NCBI GenBank assembly: GCA_021107345.1
Contig: JAIOSX010000263.1
Coordinates: 1-8,409 of the forward strand
Origin: Candidatus Aegiribacteria sp.
GTDB taxonomy: Bacteria; Fermentibacterota; Fermentibacteria; Fermentibacterales; Fermentibacteraceae
DNA length: 8,409 nt
Direction: 5' to 3'
The first letter of the stretch is position 1. Each line of letters starts with the position of its first letter. Below, piece after piece: positions 1-7,647 of this stretch. Both the position numbers and the translations under genes were made by a program. The notes beneath the pieces are model-generated. The model searched no databases. It saw only the letters and a list, made by a program, of their open reading frames with translations, and was not told where the DNA came from.

Positions 1-269
1 CCACCATAGGTTCCATACCTTACATGACCCATTGCCGCTTCGATTCTGCCGGTGGAAAAATCAGGCGGAATATCGGACATGGCCTCGGATACGGTACCTT
101 TTCTCTTGTGCAGCTTCATCCTGCCATCGGAGCAGACAAGCACTCCGGCAGCCTCCTGGCCTCTGTGCTGAAGAGCCAGCAATCCCTCAGCTACGAGGGC
201 GACGGAATTCCCTCTGAATCCGCTTATTCCACAGAGTCCGCAGTACTCACCCAGGTTACTCACATGCAT
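1..269 (-). CDS. purF: Amidophosphoribosyltransferase, N-terminal part (runs off the left edge)
   Basis: This enzyme makes the first committed step of purine synthesis in the cytoplasm: glutamine and PRPP give 5-phosphoribosylamine. Only 89 codons are present, all in the class II (Ntn) glutaminase domain. What is seen: a short leader MHVSNLGEY, then Cys10 in CGLCGI, which matches the CGxxGI start of mature PurF and would be the N-terminal nucleophile after propeptide removal, as in Bacillus-type enzymes. The signature [13 protein letters not shown] follows at about residues 35-47, and [10 protein letters not shown] at 80-89, the region that carries the glutamine-binding Arg. The usual RYSTTG/RYPTAG is RYGTYG here. 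The gene starts inside the end of pyrG (14-base overlap, different frame), so translational coupling is likely. GTG at 261-263 is an alternative start; no strong Shine-Dalgarno precedes either. The in-frame stop at 294-296 rules out a start further upstream. The PRPP-binding phosphoribosyltransferase domain is outside the window. Confidence 0.88.
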   Translation of the reverse strand, partial: MHVSNLGEYCGLCGISGFRGNSVALVAEGLLALQHRGQEAAGVLVCSDGRMKLHKRKGTVSEAMSDIPPDFSTGRIEAAMGHVRYGTYG

Positions 270-1872
270 GTTTTCTTGCGGCGGATGCGAAGGCTATGAA
301 CAGTGGATTGGGCTTAAGAGGGGCTGAAGTGAACTCGGGATGGAACTGACATGCAACAAACCATTTGTGATCCGGTCTTTCTACTATCTCAACAAGATCT
401 CCATCCGGAGAAAGCCCCGAGCAGACGAGTCCTGCTTCTTCAAGCCTTTTTCTGTATTCATTGTTGCACTCGTACCTGTGCCTGTGCCGTTCTGAAATCA
501 TGTTGATGCCGTAGGCCGATTGCACAACCGAACCTTCAAGCAAGGTACATGGGTAAAGACCAAGACGCATTGTCCCTCCCTTGTCGGTAATAGCATTCTG
601 CTCCTCCATAAGATGGATTACCGGATGGGAACACCCGGGGGTGAATTCGGAGCTGTTCGCATCGGATAATCCCGCAAGGTGTCTTGCCGTTTCTATTACC
701 GCGCACTGCAATCCCAGACAGATGCCCAGAAATGGAATGTTTTCCTCCCTTGCGAACCGGACAGCTTCAAGTTTTCCCTCGATTCCACGGTATCCGAATC
801 CACCGGGAACCAGTATCCCATCCAAACCTTCAAGGGCTTCCGTTTTACCGCTTTCGAGATCTTCCGATTCTATGCCCTTTATTTCCAGTACAACATCATT
901 GGCAATACCTCCATGAGAAAGTGCTTCAAAAATGCTCTTGTAAGCATCGCGAAGTCCCATGTACTTGCCGACAACACCAATCCTGACCAATGGACCGGAT
1001 GGGTTTACTGCCCTGCTGATCATGGTTTTCCAGTCATCAAGATCCAGGTGATTAAGGGGAAGCTTAAGCCTTTTGAGAATGAGTTCATCAAGCTTCTGTT
1101 CAGCAAGCTCAACGGGTACCTCGTATATGGAGTTTTCTACATCCTTCTCTTCAATAACGGCATCAAGCGGAACGTTGCAGAACATGGAGAGTTTTCTGAA
1201 ATGCTCTTCCTGAAGAGATCTTTCTGTCCTGCATATTAAAATGTCCGGGATGATCCCAATATTACGAAGAATGCTTGCCGACTGCTGTGAAGGTTTTGTT
1301 TTCAGTTCCCTGGATGCGGACAGCCAGGGTATCAGTGTTAAATGAATGTACAGCACATTCTCCCTGCCCAGATCCTGGCCGAGTTCCCTCAGGGCTTCGA
1401 GAAAGGGCAGCCCCTCAATATCGCCTGCCGTCCCTCCCACCTCCGTTATCGCGATGTCGATACCGGAATCCGCCTGGGACAGGACAGCTTTCTTTATTTC
1501 ATCGGTAATGTGCGGTATCACCTGAACGGTTTTCCCCAGATACCCGCCTTCACGCTCCCTTGCCAGAACGGCTGAATAGATCTTACCTGCCGTGTAGTTG
1601 CTGTTATGGTTACATGATACTCCCGCAAAACGCTCGTAATGCCCCAGGTCCAGATCGGTCTCGGTGCCGTCATCCGTTACATATACCTCTCCGTGCTGAT
1701 ATGGAGACATGGTTCCCGGATCAATATTAAGGTAGGGATCAAGTTTCTGTAATGTTACGCTGTAACCCCTCTGCCGAAGCAGGAGAGCGATGGAAGCAGC
1801 AGTTATTCCTTTTCCCAGGGAGGAGACCACACCGCCCGTGACGAAAATGAATCTGCATCTGTCATACGACAT
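256..1872 (-). CDS. pyrG: CTP synthase (glutamine-hydrolysing)
   Basis: It converts UTP to CTP with ATP and glutamine, the last step of pyrimidine nucleotide synthesis, in the cytoplasm. The protein is 538 residues, close to the 545 of E. coli. The synthetase domain (about 1-275) shows the P-loop [10 protein letters not shown] at 13-22, [11 protein letters not shown] at 45-55, [17 protein letters not shown] at 111-127, [11 protein letters not shown] at 143-153 and KTKPSQQS at 191-198. The C-terminal class I glutaminase domain (about 297-535) has PGGFGYRG at 356-363, nucleophile Cys385 in GICLGLQ, and the catalytic pair His511/Glu513 in QFHPEF. All key residues are present, so the enzyme should be active. 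The open frame extends upstream to 2013, but those 47 extra residues match no part of the family; the ATG at 1872 has GAAAGG ten bases upstream and puts the P-loop at its normal distance from the N terminus. purF follows, overlapping its last codons. Confidence 0.97.
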   Translation of the reverse strand: MSYDRCRFIFVTGGVVSSLGKGITAASIALLLRQRGYSVTLQKLDPYLNIDPGTMSPYQHGEVYVTDDGTETDLDLGHYERFAGVSCNHNSNYTAGKIYSAVLAREREGGYLGKTVQVIPHITDEIKKAVLSQADSGIDIAITEVGGTAGDIEGLPFLEALRELGQDLGRENVLYIHLTLIPWLSASRELKTKPSQQSASILRNIGIIPDILICRTERSLQEEHFRKLSMFCNVPLDAVIEEKDVENSIYEVPVELAEQKLDELILKRLKLPLNHLDLDDWKTMISRAVNPSGPLVRIGVVGKYMGLRDAYKSIFEALSHGGIANDVVLEIKGIESEDLESGKTEALEGLDGILVPGGFGYRGIEGKLEAVRFAREENIPFLGICLGLQCAVIETARHLAGLSDANSSEFTPGCSHPVIHLMEEQNAITDKGGTMRLGLYPCTLLEGSVVQSAYGINMISERHRHRYECNNEYRKRLEEAGLVCSGLSPDGDLVEIVERPDHKWFVACQFHPEFTSAPLKPNPLFIAFASAARKHACE

Positions 1873-1882
1873 GAAAACACAA

Positions 1883-1888
1883 CCTTTC
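1883..1888 (-). promoter_or_regulatory. Ribosome binding site that fixes the pyrG start
   Basis: On the minus strand this reads GAAAGG, ten bases before the ATG at 1872. It supports starting pyrG here instead of at the upstream in-frame ATG at 2013, which would add 47 residues lying across the likely promoter. Confidence 0.6.
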
Positions 1889-1910
1889 GGAATATAGAAA
1901 AACAGTTCCC

Positions 1911-1940
1911 AGTATAGTTTAATATGCTTTCTTACCGCAA
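1911..1940 (-). promoter_or_regulatory. Candidate sigma-70-type promoter for pyrG-purF
   Basis: On the minus strand, TTGCGG (1940-1935) stands 18 bases ahead of TATACT (1916-1911). The -10 matches the consensus at five of six positions and the -35 at about half. Transcription would start near 1903, giving a leader of about 30 bases. The leader contains no hairpin-plus-T-run attenuator. The call rests on pattern only and the lineage's promoter consensus is unknown. Confidence 0.4.
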
Positions 1941-2068
1941 GTATTTCAAGGCTGCAAATCTTCGGGTAGCAATGTCCCTCTCTTCTGTACTTCAGCATAG
2001 CAATACTCGACATTGACTGAAAGTGACTTCTCTACACTTACAGCATCGTTTTCATAATTCATTTAACA

Positions 2069-2139
2069 GCAGTATTTTGTACAGGCAGTATGTGCTTTAG
2101 AATGCTATTGCGAATATTATTCCTGTATAGCATACTGCC
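2069..2139. repeat. Nested inverted and direct repeats, possible operator
   Basis: GGCAGTATG at 2084-2092 is repeated inverted and perfect as CATACTGCC at 2131-2139. GCAGTAT also occurs directly repeated at 2069-2075, 16 bases upstream of the copy at 2085-2091. A second perfect dyad, ATGCTAT at 2102-2108 and ATAGCAT at 2127-2133, lies inside and overlaps the right arm of the first. The arms flank and overlap the candidate plus-strand promoter elements, which is the usual place for a repressor or activator site. The cognate regulator is not in the window. The spacing makes a protein-binding array likelier than an RNA hairpin, but chance in AT-rich DNA is possible. Confidence 0.4.
2108..2136 (+). 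promoter_or_regulatory. Weak candidate promoter for the M16 peptidase operon
   Basis: TTGCGA (2108-2113) and CATACT (2131-2136) are 17 bases apart, each matching the sigma-70 consensus at four of six positions. Transcription would begin near 2143, about 33 bases before the ATG. A competing -10 is TATAAA at 2144-2149, but it has no good -35. The weak match and the overlapping dyads suggest a regulated promoter, or another sigma factor. Confidence 0.28.
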
Positions 2140-2175
2140 ATGTTATAAATTTATTACTGTGGAAAGGTTGCTCCC

Positions 2176-4869
2176 ATGATGAAATTTGTACCGGTTTTAG
2201 TGTTCCTCGCAGTCTCAATCACTGCTGTATTTGCTGTTGAACCTGATGTTACGCTTCTGGATAACGGGCTTACCGTCATTACGCAGGAACTCCATTACGC
2301 TCCTGTGGTTGCTTCGGTTATCTCCTACCGGGTCGGTTCGCGCAACGAATGCGGTGATATTCTGGGAATGAGCCATTTCTGCGAACACTTGATGTTCAAG
2401 GGAACAGAGGATATGCCGAAATCTAGATTCTGGCAGATCGTCCAGAGGGACGGAGGAAGTGCTAATGCTTTCACAAGCAACGATGTCACCTGTTACTATC
2501 TTCTTCTTCCATCAAGCAGGCTGGAAGATGCCTTAATGATAGAGAGCGACAGGATAGTGAACTGTACCATCGATTCGGCAGAAGTTGTATCTGAGCGAAA
2601 TGTCGTTCATGAAGAGCGCCGGATGAGAAGCATAGACAGCCCTGATGGAGCGCTCTGGGAAGCTCTTGCGGAACTAGCTTTCTCGGAACACCCCTATAGA
2701 AATCCGGTGATCGGATACGATGATAATATCCTGGGATACGACCACAAAAAAGCTCGCAATTATTATGAAACCTATTACTGCCCATCCAACGCTGTTCTTA
2801 CCTTCGTGGGAGATTTCGATACGGAAGAGCTTCTTCAGCAGATAGAGCTTTATTTCGGCAGTATTCCTGCTGGGGAGGTACCCGAGGAAAACATCCCGTT
2901 CGAGCCCAGGCAGACTGAAGCTCGATACATAGAAATTGAACATGCTTCTAATCTACCCAGATTCGTGATGGCTTTTCACACCGTTGACGGAGCCCATCCT
3001 GATAACCCGGCTCTCAGCATGATCGCCTCGTATCTTTCAGGGGGAAGATCGAGCAGGCTTGAACAACTCCTGGTGGAAACCAACCTGGTGTACAGCGCGG
3101 GAGCATGGAACAACGGCGGGATCGATCCCGGCATGTTCAACATCTATGTAACCATGAACCCACAGGAGGATAGCGATGTGACTCTGGAGGAAGTTCAGGA
3201 TATCATCTGGCAGGAACTCGATGAAATCACGGAGAACGGAATTCCAGATGAAATCCTTGAGGAACAGAAGAACAGGTACCGTGCACGGGAGATACTCGGC
3301 AACGCCAGCCCAATTGGACAGGCGATTGATTACAGCCTTTCCACTACAATGTTCGGTAATCCTTTTTATGGAATGGAACAGCTTGAATTGATAGAACAGC
3401 TTACAGATGAAGATATAAGTGAAGCTGCATCGAATTACTTCAGGCGGAATGGTCTGAATGTTGCGGTACTCGTTCCATCCGGAGGGATGGGAATGTCCTC
3501 AGGTGCTGAGAGGGAGGAACTTCCCACTGATATTACAGAACCCTCATCGATCAATTATGAAGGTCTTGAGATACCGGAGGATTTTCTCATACTTCCTGAG
3601 ACATCTATCGCCGACGGCGTTCAGGAATTCGAGCTCGCAAACGGCCTCGACCTGCTCGTCAAGGAAGATCATACGTTCCCGGTGGTCTCCATCGCCTTTG
3701 CCGTTCCAATGGGTACCCTGATGCATTCGCCTGCGCTCAGCGGGCTTACTTCCGTAACTACTGAAACAATGCTGAAGGGGACTGAAGATCTGGATTATAT
3801 AGAGTTCCACAAGAGACTTGAAATGGAAGGCTCATACTTGAGATTCTATTCGGGAATGGAATATTCCTCAGGCTCGATAACCATGCTTTCGGAGGATGTG
3901 GAAATCGCATTTGAAACGATCTCGGATCTACTTGTGAGACCGGCTTTCAGAGAATCCGACTTTGAGACGGTAATGATCGAGCATTACGCCAACCTTGAAG
4001 CTTCAGCCGAACAGGCTTTCTCGGTTGCCTACGACAGCCTTATAGCTATAACCGTCAATTCTCCAGCCGATTACAGAAGACCTTCCGAGGCAACTCTGGA
4101 CAGAATCACACTCAACGCTGTGATGGAGTACTACGGAACCTGCTGCAGACCGGAGGGAACTGTAATAACCGTTGTAGGTGACATAGATCCTGAAATTGTC
4201 GTAAGACTGACGGAAGATTTCTTTGGAGGCTGGAGCAATCCTTCGGAGCCTCTCCCCGAGCTGGATATCCCTGAATTCTCAACAGCCCCTGGAGATACTA
4301 TTGTATCGTTCATGCCGGGAAGGGTGCAGGCGGTAGCTCTGATAGCCAGAAACGCACCCGGGACCGAAATGCCCGATTATCCGGCTTTCAGTATTATGAA
4401 TAGAATCCTGGGAAGAGGTATCGGTTCAAGACTGGGACACAGCGTAAGAGATGAACAGGGACTCGCGTACGGGGTCGGCAGCTGGTCATCGACCCTGGAC
4501 AGTACGGGCATTTTCACTGCCTACCTGTCAACCCTGGCCGACTATATACCTCAGGCTACCTCATCGGTAATTTATGAAATGGAAAGAATATCAACAGAAA
4601 ACGTAAGGGATATCGAGCTCCTTCTCGCAAAGGCTAATGTAGTTGGAGCGCAGGCTTTTTCAGGCATGAGCTACGCAGACCAGGCTTCGAGATTCACAGG
4701 GTTGCATGTCAAAGGTAAACCTCTCGACTGGGATCTTACTTACCTTGCTGAAGTTCTTGAACTAACACCCGACGATCTCCGGGAAGCTGCATCAACATAC
4801 TTCATAACCAGAGAATGGTTTGTATCCATAGCAGGTGGTTTGCAGGAGGAGGCAGTTCTATCCGAATAA
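2176..4869 (+). CDS. Exported two-half M16 family zinc metallopeptidase (insulysin/pitrilysin type)
   Basis: Predicted zinc endopeptidase of family M16, 897 residues, probably acting on peptides outside the cytoplasm. Residues 1-20 form a signal peptide: a Lys, a hydrophobic core, then AVFA before VEPD. No lipobox is seen. The N half (about 25-450) has the inverted zinc motif HFCEH at 67-71 and a third ligand, Glu147, in SERNVVHEE. The Cys inside the motif is as in human insulin-degrading enzyme. Arg294/Tyr306 form its SSRL...Y motif. The C half (about 484-890) is an internal repeat offset by 459 residues: NG30 matches NG490, and HFCEH falls on SVTTE (526-530), so the ligands are gone. It keeps GSRL...GLAY (Arg752/Tyr765), which in M16 proteins completes the active site from the opposite half. 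The start is the first of two ATGs, eight bases after GGAAAGG. A paralogue follows 44 bases later. PqqL-like proteins have similar size and layout; the substrate is unknown. Confidence 0.93.
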   Translation: MMKFVPVLVFLAVSITAVFAVEPDVTLLDNGLTVITQELHYAPVVASVISYRVGSRNECGDILGMSHFCEHLMFKGTEDMPKSRFWQIVQRDGGSANAFTSNDVTCYYLLLPSSRLEDALMIESDRIVNCTIDSAEVVSERNVVHEERRMRSIDSPDGALWEALAELAFSEHPYRNPVIGYDDNILGYDHKKARNYYETYYCPSNAVLTFVGDFDTEELLQQIELYFGSIPAGEVPEENIPFEPRQTEARYIEIEHASNLPRFVMAFHTVDGAHPDNPALSMIASYLSGGRSSRLEQLLVETNLVYSAGAWNNGGIDPGMFNIYVTMNPQEDSDVTLEEVQDIIWQELDEITENGIPDEILEEQKNRYRAREILGNASPIGQAIDYSLSTTMFGNPFYGMEQLELIEQLTDEDISEAASNYFRRNGLNVAVLVPSGGMGMSSGAEREELPTDITEPSSINYEGLEIPEDFLILPETSIADGVQEFELANGLDLLVKEDHTFPVVSIAFAVPMGTLMHSPALSGLTSVTTETMLKGTEDLDYIEFHKRLEMEGSYLRFYSGMEYSSGSITMLSEDVEIAFETISDLLVRPAFRESDFETVMIEHYANLEASAEQAFSVAYDSLIAITVNSPADYRRPSEATLDRITLNAVMEYYGTCCRPEGTVITVVGDIDPEIVVRLTEDFFGGWSNPSEPLPELDIPEFSTAPGDTIVSFMPGRVQAVALIARNAPGTEMPDYPAFSIMNRILGRGIGSRLGHSVRDEQGLAYGVGSWSSTLDSTGIFTAYLSTLADYIPQATSSVIYEMERISTENVRDIELLLAKANVVGAQAFSGMSYADQASRFTGLHVKGKPLDWDLTYLAEVLELTPDDLREAASTYFITREWFVSIAGGLQEEAVLSE

Positions 4870-4913
4870 AACACTGCACAGGTAACATCAGGACCGGGAT
4901 GCTTCTGTAAAAT
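4870..4913 (+). other. Short spacer between the M16 genes
   Basis: The 44 bases hold no hairpin followed by a T run and no convincing promoter, which supports co-transcription of the two peptidase genes. The only purine-rich candidate for ribosome binding is around 4891-4899, weaker and farther away than the site of the first gene. Confidence 0.5.
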
Positions 4914-7541
4914 ATGAACGGGATTTTACTTCCTGACAGCCTCAGGATAGAGAAGCTGGAAAACGGCCTGACGGTCATACTTCAGGAACTGAGATACTCC
5001 CCGGTAGCTGCCGTATGCCTTGCATATAGAGCAGGTCCTTTGTGGGAAACTCCTGAGACACGGGGTCTCAGTCATTTCTGCGAGCATATGATGTTCAAAG
5101 GGTCTAAAAAGTTCGGCCCCGGCACCTACTGGCAGATAGTACAGCGTAACGGTGGACTGGCAAACGCCTACACATCCAGAGACATAACCGTCTATTACTC
5201 AGTAGTACCAAAGGCCGGTCTTAACGATATTCTGGAACTTGAAGCTGACAGGATGCAGAACTGCAGTATGACTGCAGAAGATGTAACTTCCGAGACAGCT
5301 GTCATACTGGAAGAGGAACTTCTTACTGACAGAGATGATCCGGCAGGAATACTTGACTCTCTTCTGTACAGCGAAGCTTTCAGCAGCCATCCATACGGCA
5401 GACCTATCACGGGTTCACCGGATGATATCCGATCATTCTCTCAGGAGAAGCTACAGAAATTCTACAGGAATTTCTATAATCCCTCGAATGCAGTGATCTC
5501 CGTAGTTGGAGATATCGACTGTGAAACCGTGTTCGAAAGAATCGGAGAGCTCTTCGGGAAGAATGCGGGACATTCAGTTGAAAGACCTCCTGTTACGGTC
5601 GATTCACTACCTGCGAATCAGATAAGAACAAATATTGAACATCCTTCAGTTCTTCCAAGAGTATCCATTGGATTCAGAGTACCGGAAGGAAATCATGCGG
5701 ATTCGGCTCCACTGTCACTCATTTCAGTGTACCTTGCATCCGGCAGATCAAGCAGGTTTGAAGAGCTCCTGGTAAAACCTTCGCTGGTTCTGGACATCTC
5801 AGTTTCAACAAATACTCTTATCATGCCGGGGCTCTATGCCGTACGGGCTGTACTGCCGGAAAATGGCTCTGCATCCAAAGTTGAGGATATCATCTTCAGA
5901 GAACTTAAAAGAATCGGACAAGAGGGTATTGAACGCAGTGTTCTTGAAATCCTCAAAAATCGCAGAGAAGCCTGGAGCATAATATCTAACGCAGACCCCC
6001 TTGGCAGAGCCAGAAGATTCGGAGCGGGATACGCGAAATTCAATGACCCTTACTATTACTGGAATTCAATAAAAGCGTGCAATACAGTTGATGAGAATGA
6101 AATCAGGTCAGCTGCATCCAGATATTTCAGAAAGAGTTTATCAACTGTTTCCGTGCTGAAGCCTTCCGTGACAGGTTCAGCGAGCCCGCCTGCAGCTACA
6201 ATCTCTTCTTCCGAAACCGATCTGCTCCCTCCCACTGGCCAGGAACCTTCTGAAATAGAGATCCCCGACAGGTTCCTGAAGGCACCTGACATTTCCGTAT
6301 CTGACAATACAAAGGATATCATGCTTGATAACGGAATAAGGGTGCTGTTAAAAAGGGATGCTTCCTTTCCCATCGTTTCAATGGGTTTCTCCTGCTCAAT
6401 GGGTTCAAACAGGGAACCTGCAGGTCTTGCGGGGCTGTCGGAAATCACAGCGGAAGCCATGCTGTACGGAACACACGATGAAGACAGCATAAAATTCAAT
6501 GCACGGTTGGAATGCCTGGGCACAAGCGTGGATTTTTCATCGACAAGTGATTTTGCCGGAGGCATCATAACATCGCTGAGCAAGGACGTGTCCGAGGTTC
6601 TGTCTGTAATCTCAGATATGTTTATCCGTCCGGCCTTCCGCCAGGTCGATATTGATGCGGTAAGAACCGATGCGGTCTCAAGTCTGGAGGAATGGATCAA
6701 ATCCCCTGTGGGAGCGGCCATGAACTCGTTCTCCAGGCAGTCAACATACCCCCCGGAAAGAGCTGCGGTACCCACAAGGGAATCACTGGAAGCCCTTACT
6801 CGCGAAGATATAATCGATTTCCATCGGAGGGGATGCAGACCTTCCGGAACCACTATAGTCGCGGTGGGCAGTTTTCAGGAAGACAGTTTACTCAAAACAA
6901 TCAGAAAGTACTTCTCAAACTGGAAGGATCCTGCGTACTCTCCGCTCGAAATAGATAAGGTCAGCAATCAGCGTGATTCATCTGAAATGCACATATGCCT
7001 TGAGGGCAGGGAACAGATAGCTGTCCTTATCGGATCACCGGCACCCCCCAGACTTCACCGTGACTCCTACGCCATTTCAATCCTCAATGGAATACTGGGC
7101 GAGGGAATAGGATCAAGACTGGGAAGAAACATACGTGAAACAGGCCTGTCATATCATGTAAGCAGCCTCTATATCCCGCTGACGGACAGAGGCAGAATCC
7201 TCGCTCTTCTTCTCACAAGTCCTTCTGCTTTCCCTGTCGCCTTTCAGAAGTTAAAACGGGAGCTAAAGGATCTCACGAAAAGGGCCGTTAGCAGAAATGA
7301 ACTCAGGCTGGAAAAAGCTTCATATATAGGCCGTCAGGAGCTTGGTTTGATGAAGTACAGCAATATAACTCAGATACTGCTTACCTACGCATCAATGAAG
7401 CTTCCGCTTGACCACGACAGATACTCCTTGCTCAAGATCTCAGAACTGACAGAGAAAGATATCAGGCAGTCAGCGAAAAGGTGGCTTGGAAGCGGAATAA
7501 CTTACATATCCGTCGCAGGTGGATTAAACACAATTCCATAA
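4914..7541 (+). CDS. Second M16 family zinc metallopeptidase, no signal peptide
   Basis: Paralogue of the upstream M16 gene, 875 residues, alignable nearly throughout (for example WQIVQRNGG and FYNPSNAV against WQIVQRDGG and YYCPSNAV). The N half carries HFCEH at 54-58 and the third ligand Glu134 in SETAVILEE, so zinc binding looks intact. The C half is a repeat offset by 456 residues; HFCEH falls on EITAE (510-514), without ligands, but GSRL...GLSY (Arg735/Tyr747) is kept. In the N half the Tyr of the SSRL...Y motif is replaced: Arg281 is present but Leu293 stands where the first paralogue has Tyr306. A proline- and serine-rich linker (about 415-455) joins the halves. The N terminus MNGILLPDSLRIEKLENG has no signal sequence, and an in-frame TAA at 4908-4910 excludes a longer form, so the product is predicted cytoplasmic unless exported otherwise. 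The Shine-Dalgarno is poor (GGGA at 4896-4899, 14 bases away), so translation may depend on coupling to the first gene. Substrate unknown. Confidence 0.92.
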   Translation: MNGILLPDSLRIEKLENGLTVILQELRYSPVAAVCLAYRAGPLWETPETRGLSHFCEHMMFKGSKKFGPGTYWQIVQRNGGLANAYTSRDITVYYSVVPKAGLNDILELEADRMQNCSMTAEDVTSETAVILEEELLTDRDDPAGILDSLLYSEAFSSHPYGRPITGSPDDIRSFSQEKLQKFYRNFYNPSNAVISVVGDIDCETVFERIGELFGKNAGHSVERPPVTVDSLPANQIRTNIEHPSVLPRVSIGFRVPEGNHADSAPLSLISVYLASGRSSRFEELLVKPSLVLDISVSTNTLIMPGLYAVRAVLPENGSASKVEDIIFRELKRIGQEGIERSVLEILKNRREAWSIISNADPLGRARRFGAGYAKFNDPYYYWNSIKACNTVDENEIRSAASRYFRKSLSTVSVLKPSVTGSASPPAATISSSETDLLPPTGQEPSEIEIPDRFLKAPDISVSDNTKDIMLDNGIRVLLKRDASFPIVSMGFSCSMGSNREPAGLAGLSEITAEAMLYGTHDEDSIKFNARLECLGTSVDFSSTSDFAGGIITSLSKDVSEVLSVISDMFIRPAFRQVDIDAVRTDAVSSLEEWIKSPVGAAMNSFSRQSTYPPERAAVPTRESLEALTREDIIDFHRRGCRPSGTTIVAVGSFQEDSLLKTIRKYFSNWKDPAYSPLEIDKVSNQRDSSEMHICLEGREQIAVLIGSPAPPRLHRDSYAISILNGILGEGIGSRLGRNIRETGLSYHVSSLYIPLTDRGRILALLLTSPSAFPVAFQKLKRELKDLTKRAVSRNELRLEKASYIGRQELGLMKYSNITQILLTYASMKLPLDHDRYSLLKISELTEKDIRQSAKRWLGSGITYISVAGGLNTIP

Positions 7542-7576
7542 TAAGGCTGACAGATACGAGATTCAGAGAATACTTA

Positions 7577-7605
7577 TTGACAATAATATATGCTAGTTTT
7601 ATTTT
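7577..7605 (+). promoter_or_regulatory. Candidate promoter for the lamin-tail gene
   Basis: A perfect -35 hexamer TTGACA (7577-7582) is 17 bases ahead of TATTTT (7600-7605), four of six matches to the -10 consensus, in a very AT-rich stretch. The start would lie near 7612, about 36 bases before the ATG. The -35 sits in a 13-base odd palindrome, TTATTG-A-CAATAA (7574-7586), which could be a regulator site. This argues that the gene is transcribed separately from the M16 pair, although no intrinsic terminator is visible in 7542-7647. Confidence 0.42.
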
Positions 7606-7647
7606 ATTTTGAATAATGTTGTATGAATCTAACGAAATGGGGTTAAC

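Larger units (their letters stand above)
1873..2175. other. Divergent intergenic region between pyrG and the first M16 peptidase gene
   Basis: This 303-base stretch carries the 5' signals of two divergent transcription units and no convincing gene. The half next to pyrG holds that gene's Shine-Dalgarno and candidate promoter. The other half (about 2060-2175) is AT-rich and holds a repeat cluster, a weak plus-strand promoter and the Shine-Dalgarno GGAAAGG at 2161-2167. The upstream extension of the pyrG frame through 1873-2013 is treated as chance. I see no tRNA-like or riboswitch-like fold. Confidence 0.7.

Noticed and set aside
24..299. Plus-strand open frame of 91 codons over the purF start
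   Set aside because: The opposite strand encodes clear PurF motifs ([20 protein letters not shown]), so this is a shadow.
679..1239. Plus-strand open frame of 186 codons inside pyrG
   Set aside because: It is antisense to catalytic-domain codons of CTP synthase and its product shows no recognisable domain.
1873..1916. CTP-sensitive attenuation of pyrG by G-run slippage, as in Bacillus
   Set aside because: A GGG does follow the -10 box, but it lies too close to it to be the likely start, and the short leader has no terminator hairpin.
1873..2013. Upstream in-frame extension of pyrG by 47 residues
   Set aside because: The added residues do not belong to CTP synthase, they cover the best promoter candidate, and the ATG at 1872 has a good Shine-Dalgarno.
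6056..6853. Minus-strand open frame of 265 codons inside the second M16 gene
   Set aside because: It is antisense to a well-conserved peptidase gene, its translation is Ser-rich and resembles no family, and it has no convincing start signal.
7542..7647. Intrinsic terminator after the M16 operon
   Set aside because: The region has T-rich runs but no GC-rich stem before them; the only dyad is the short AT-rich palindrome at the -35 box.
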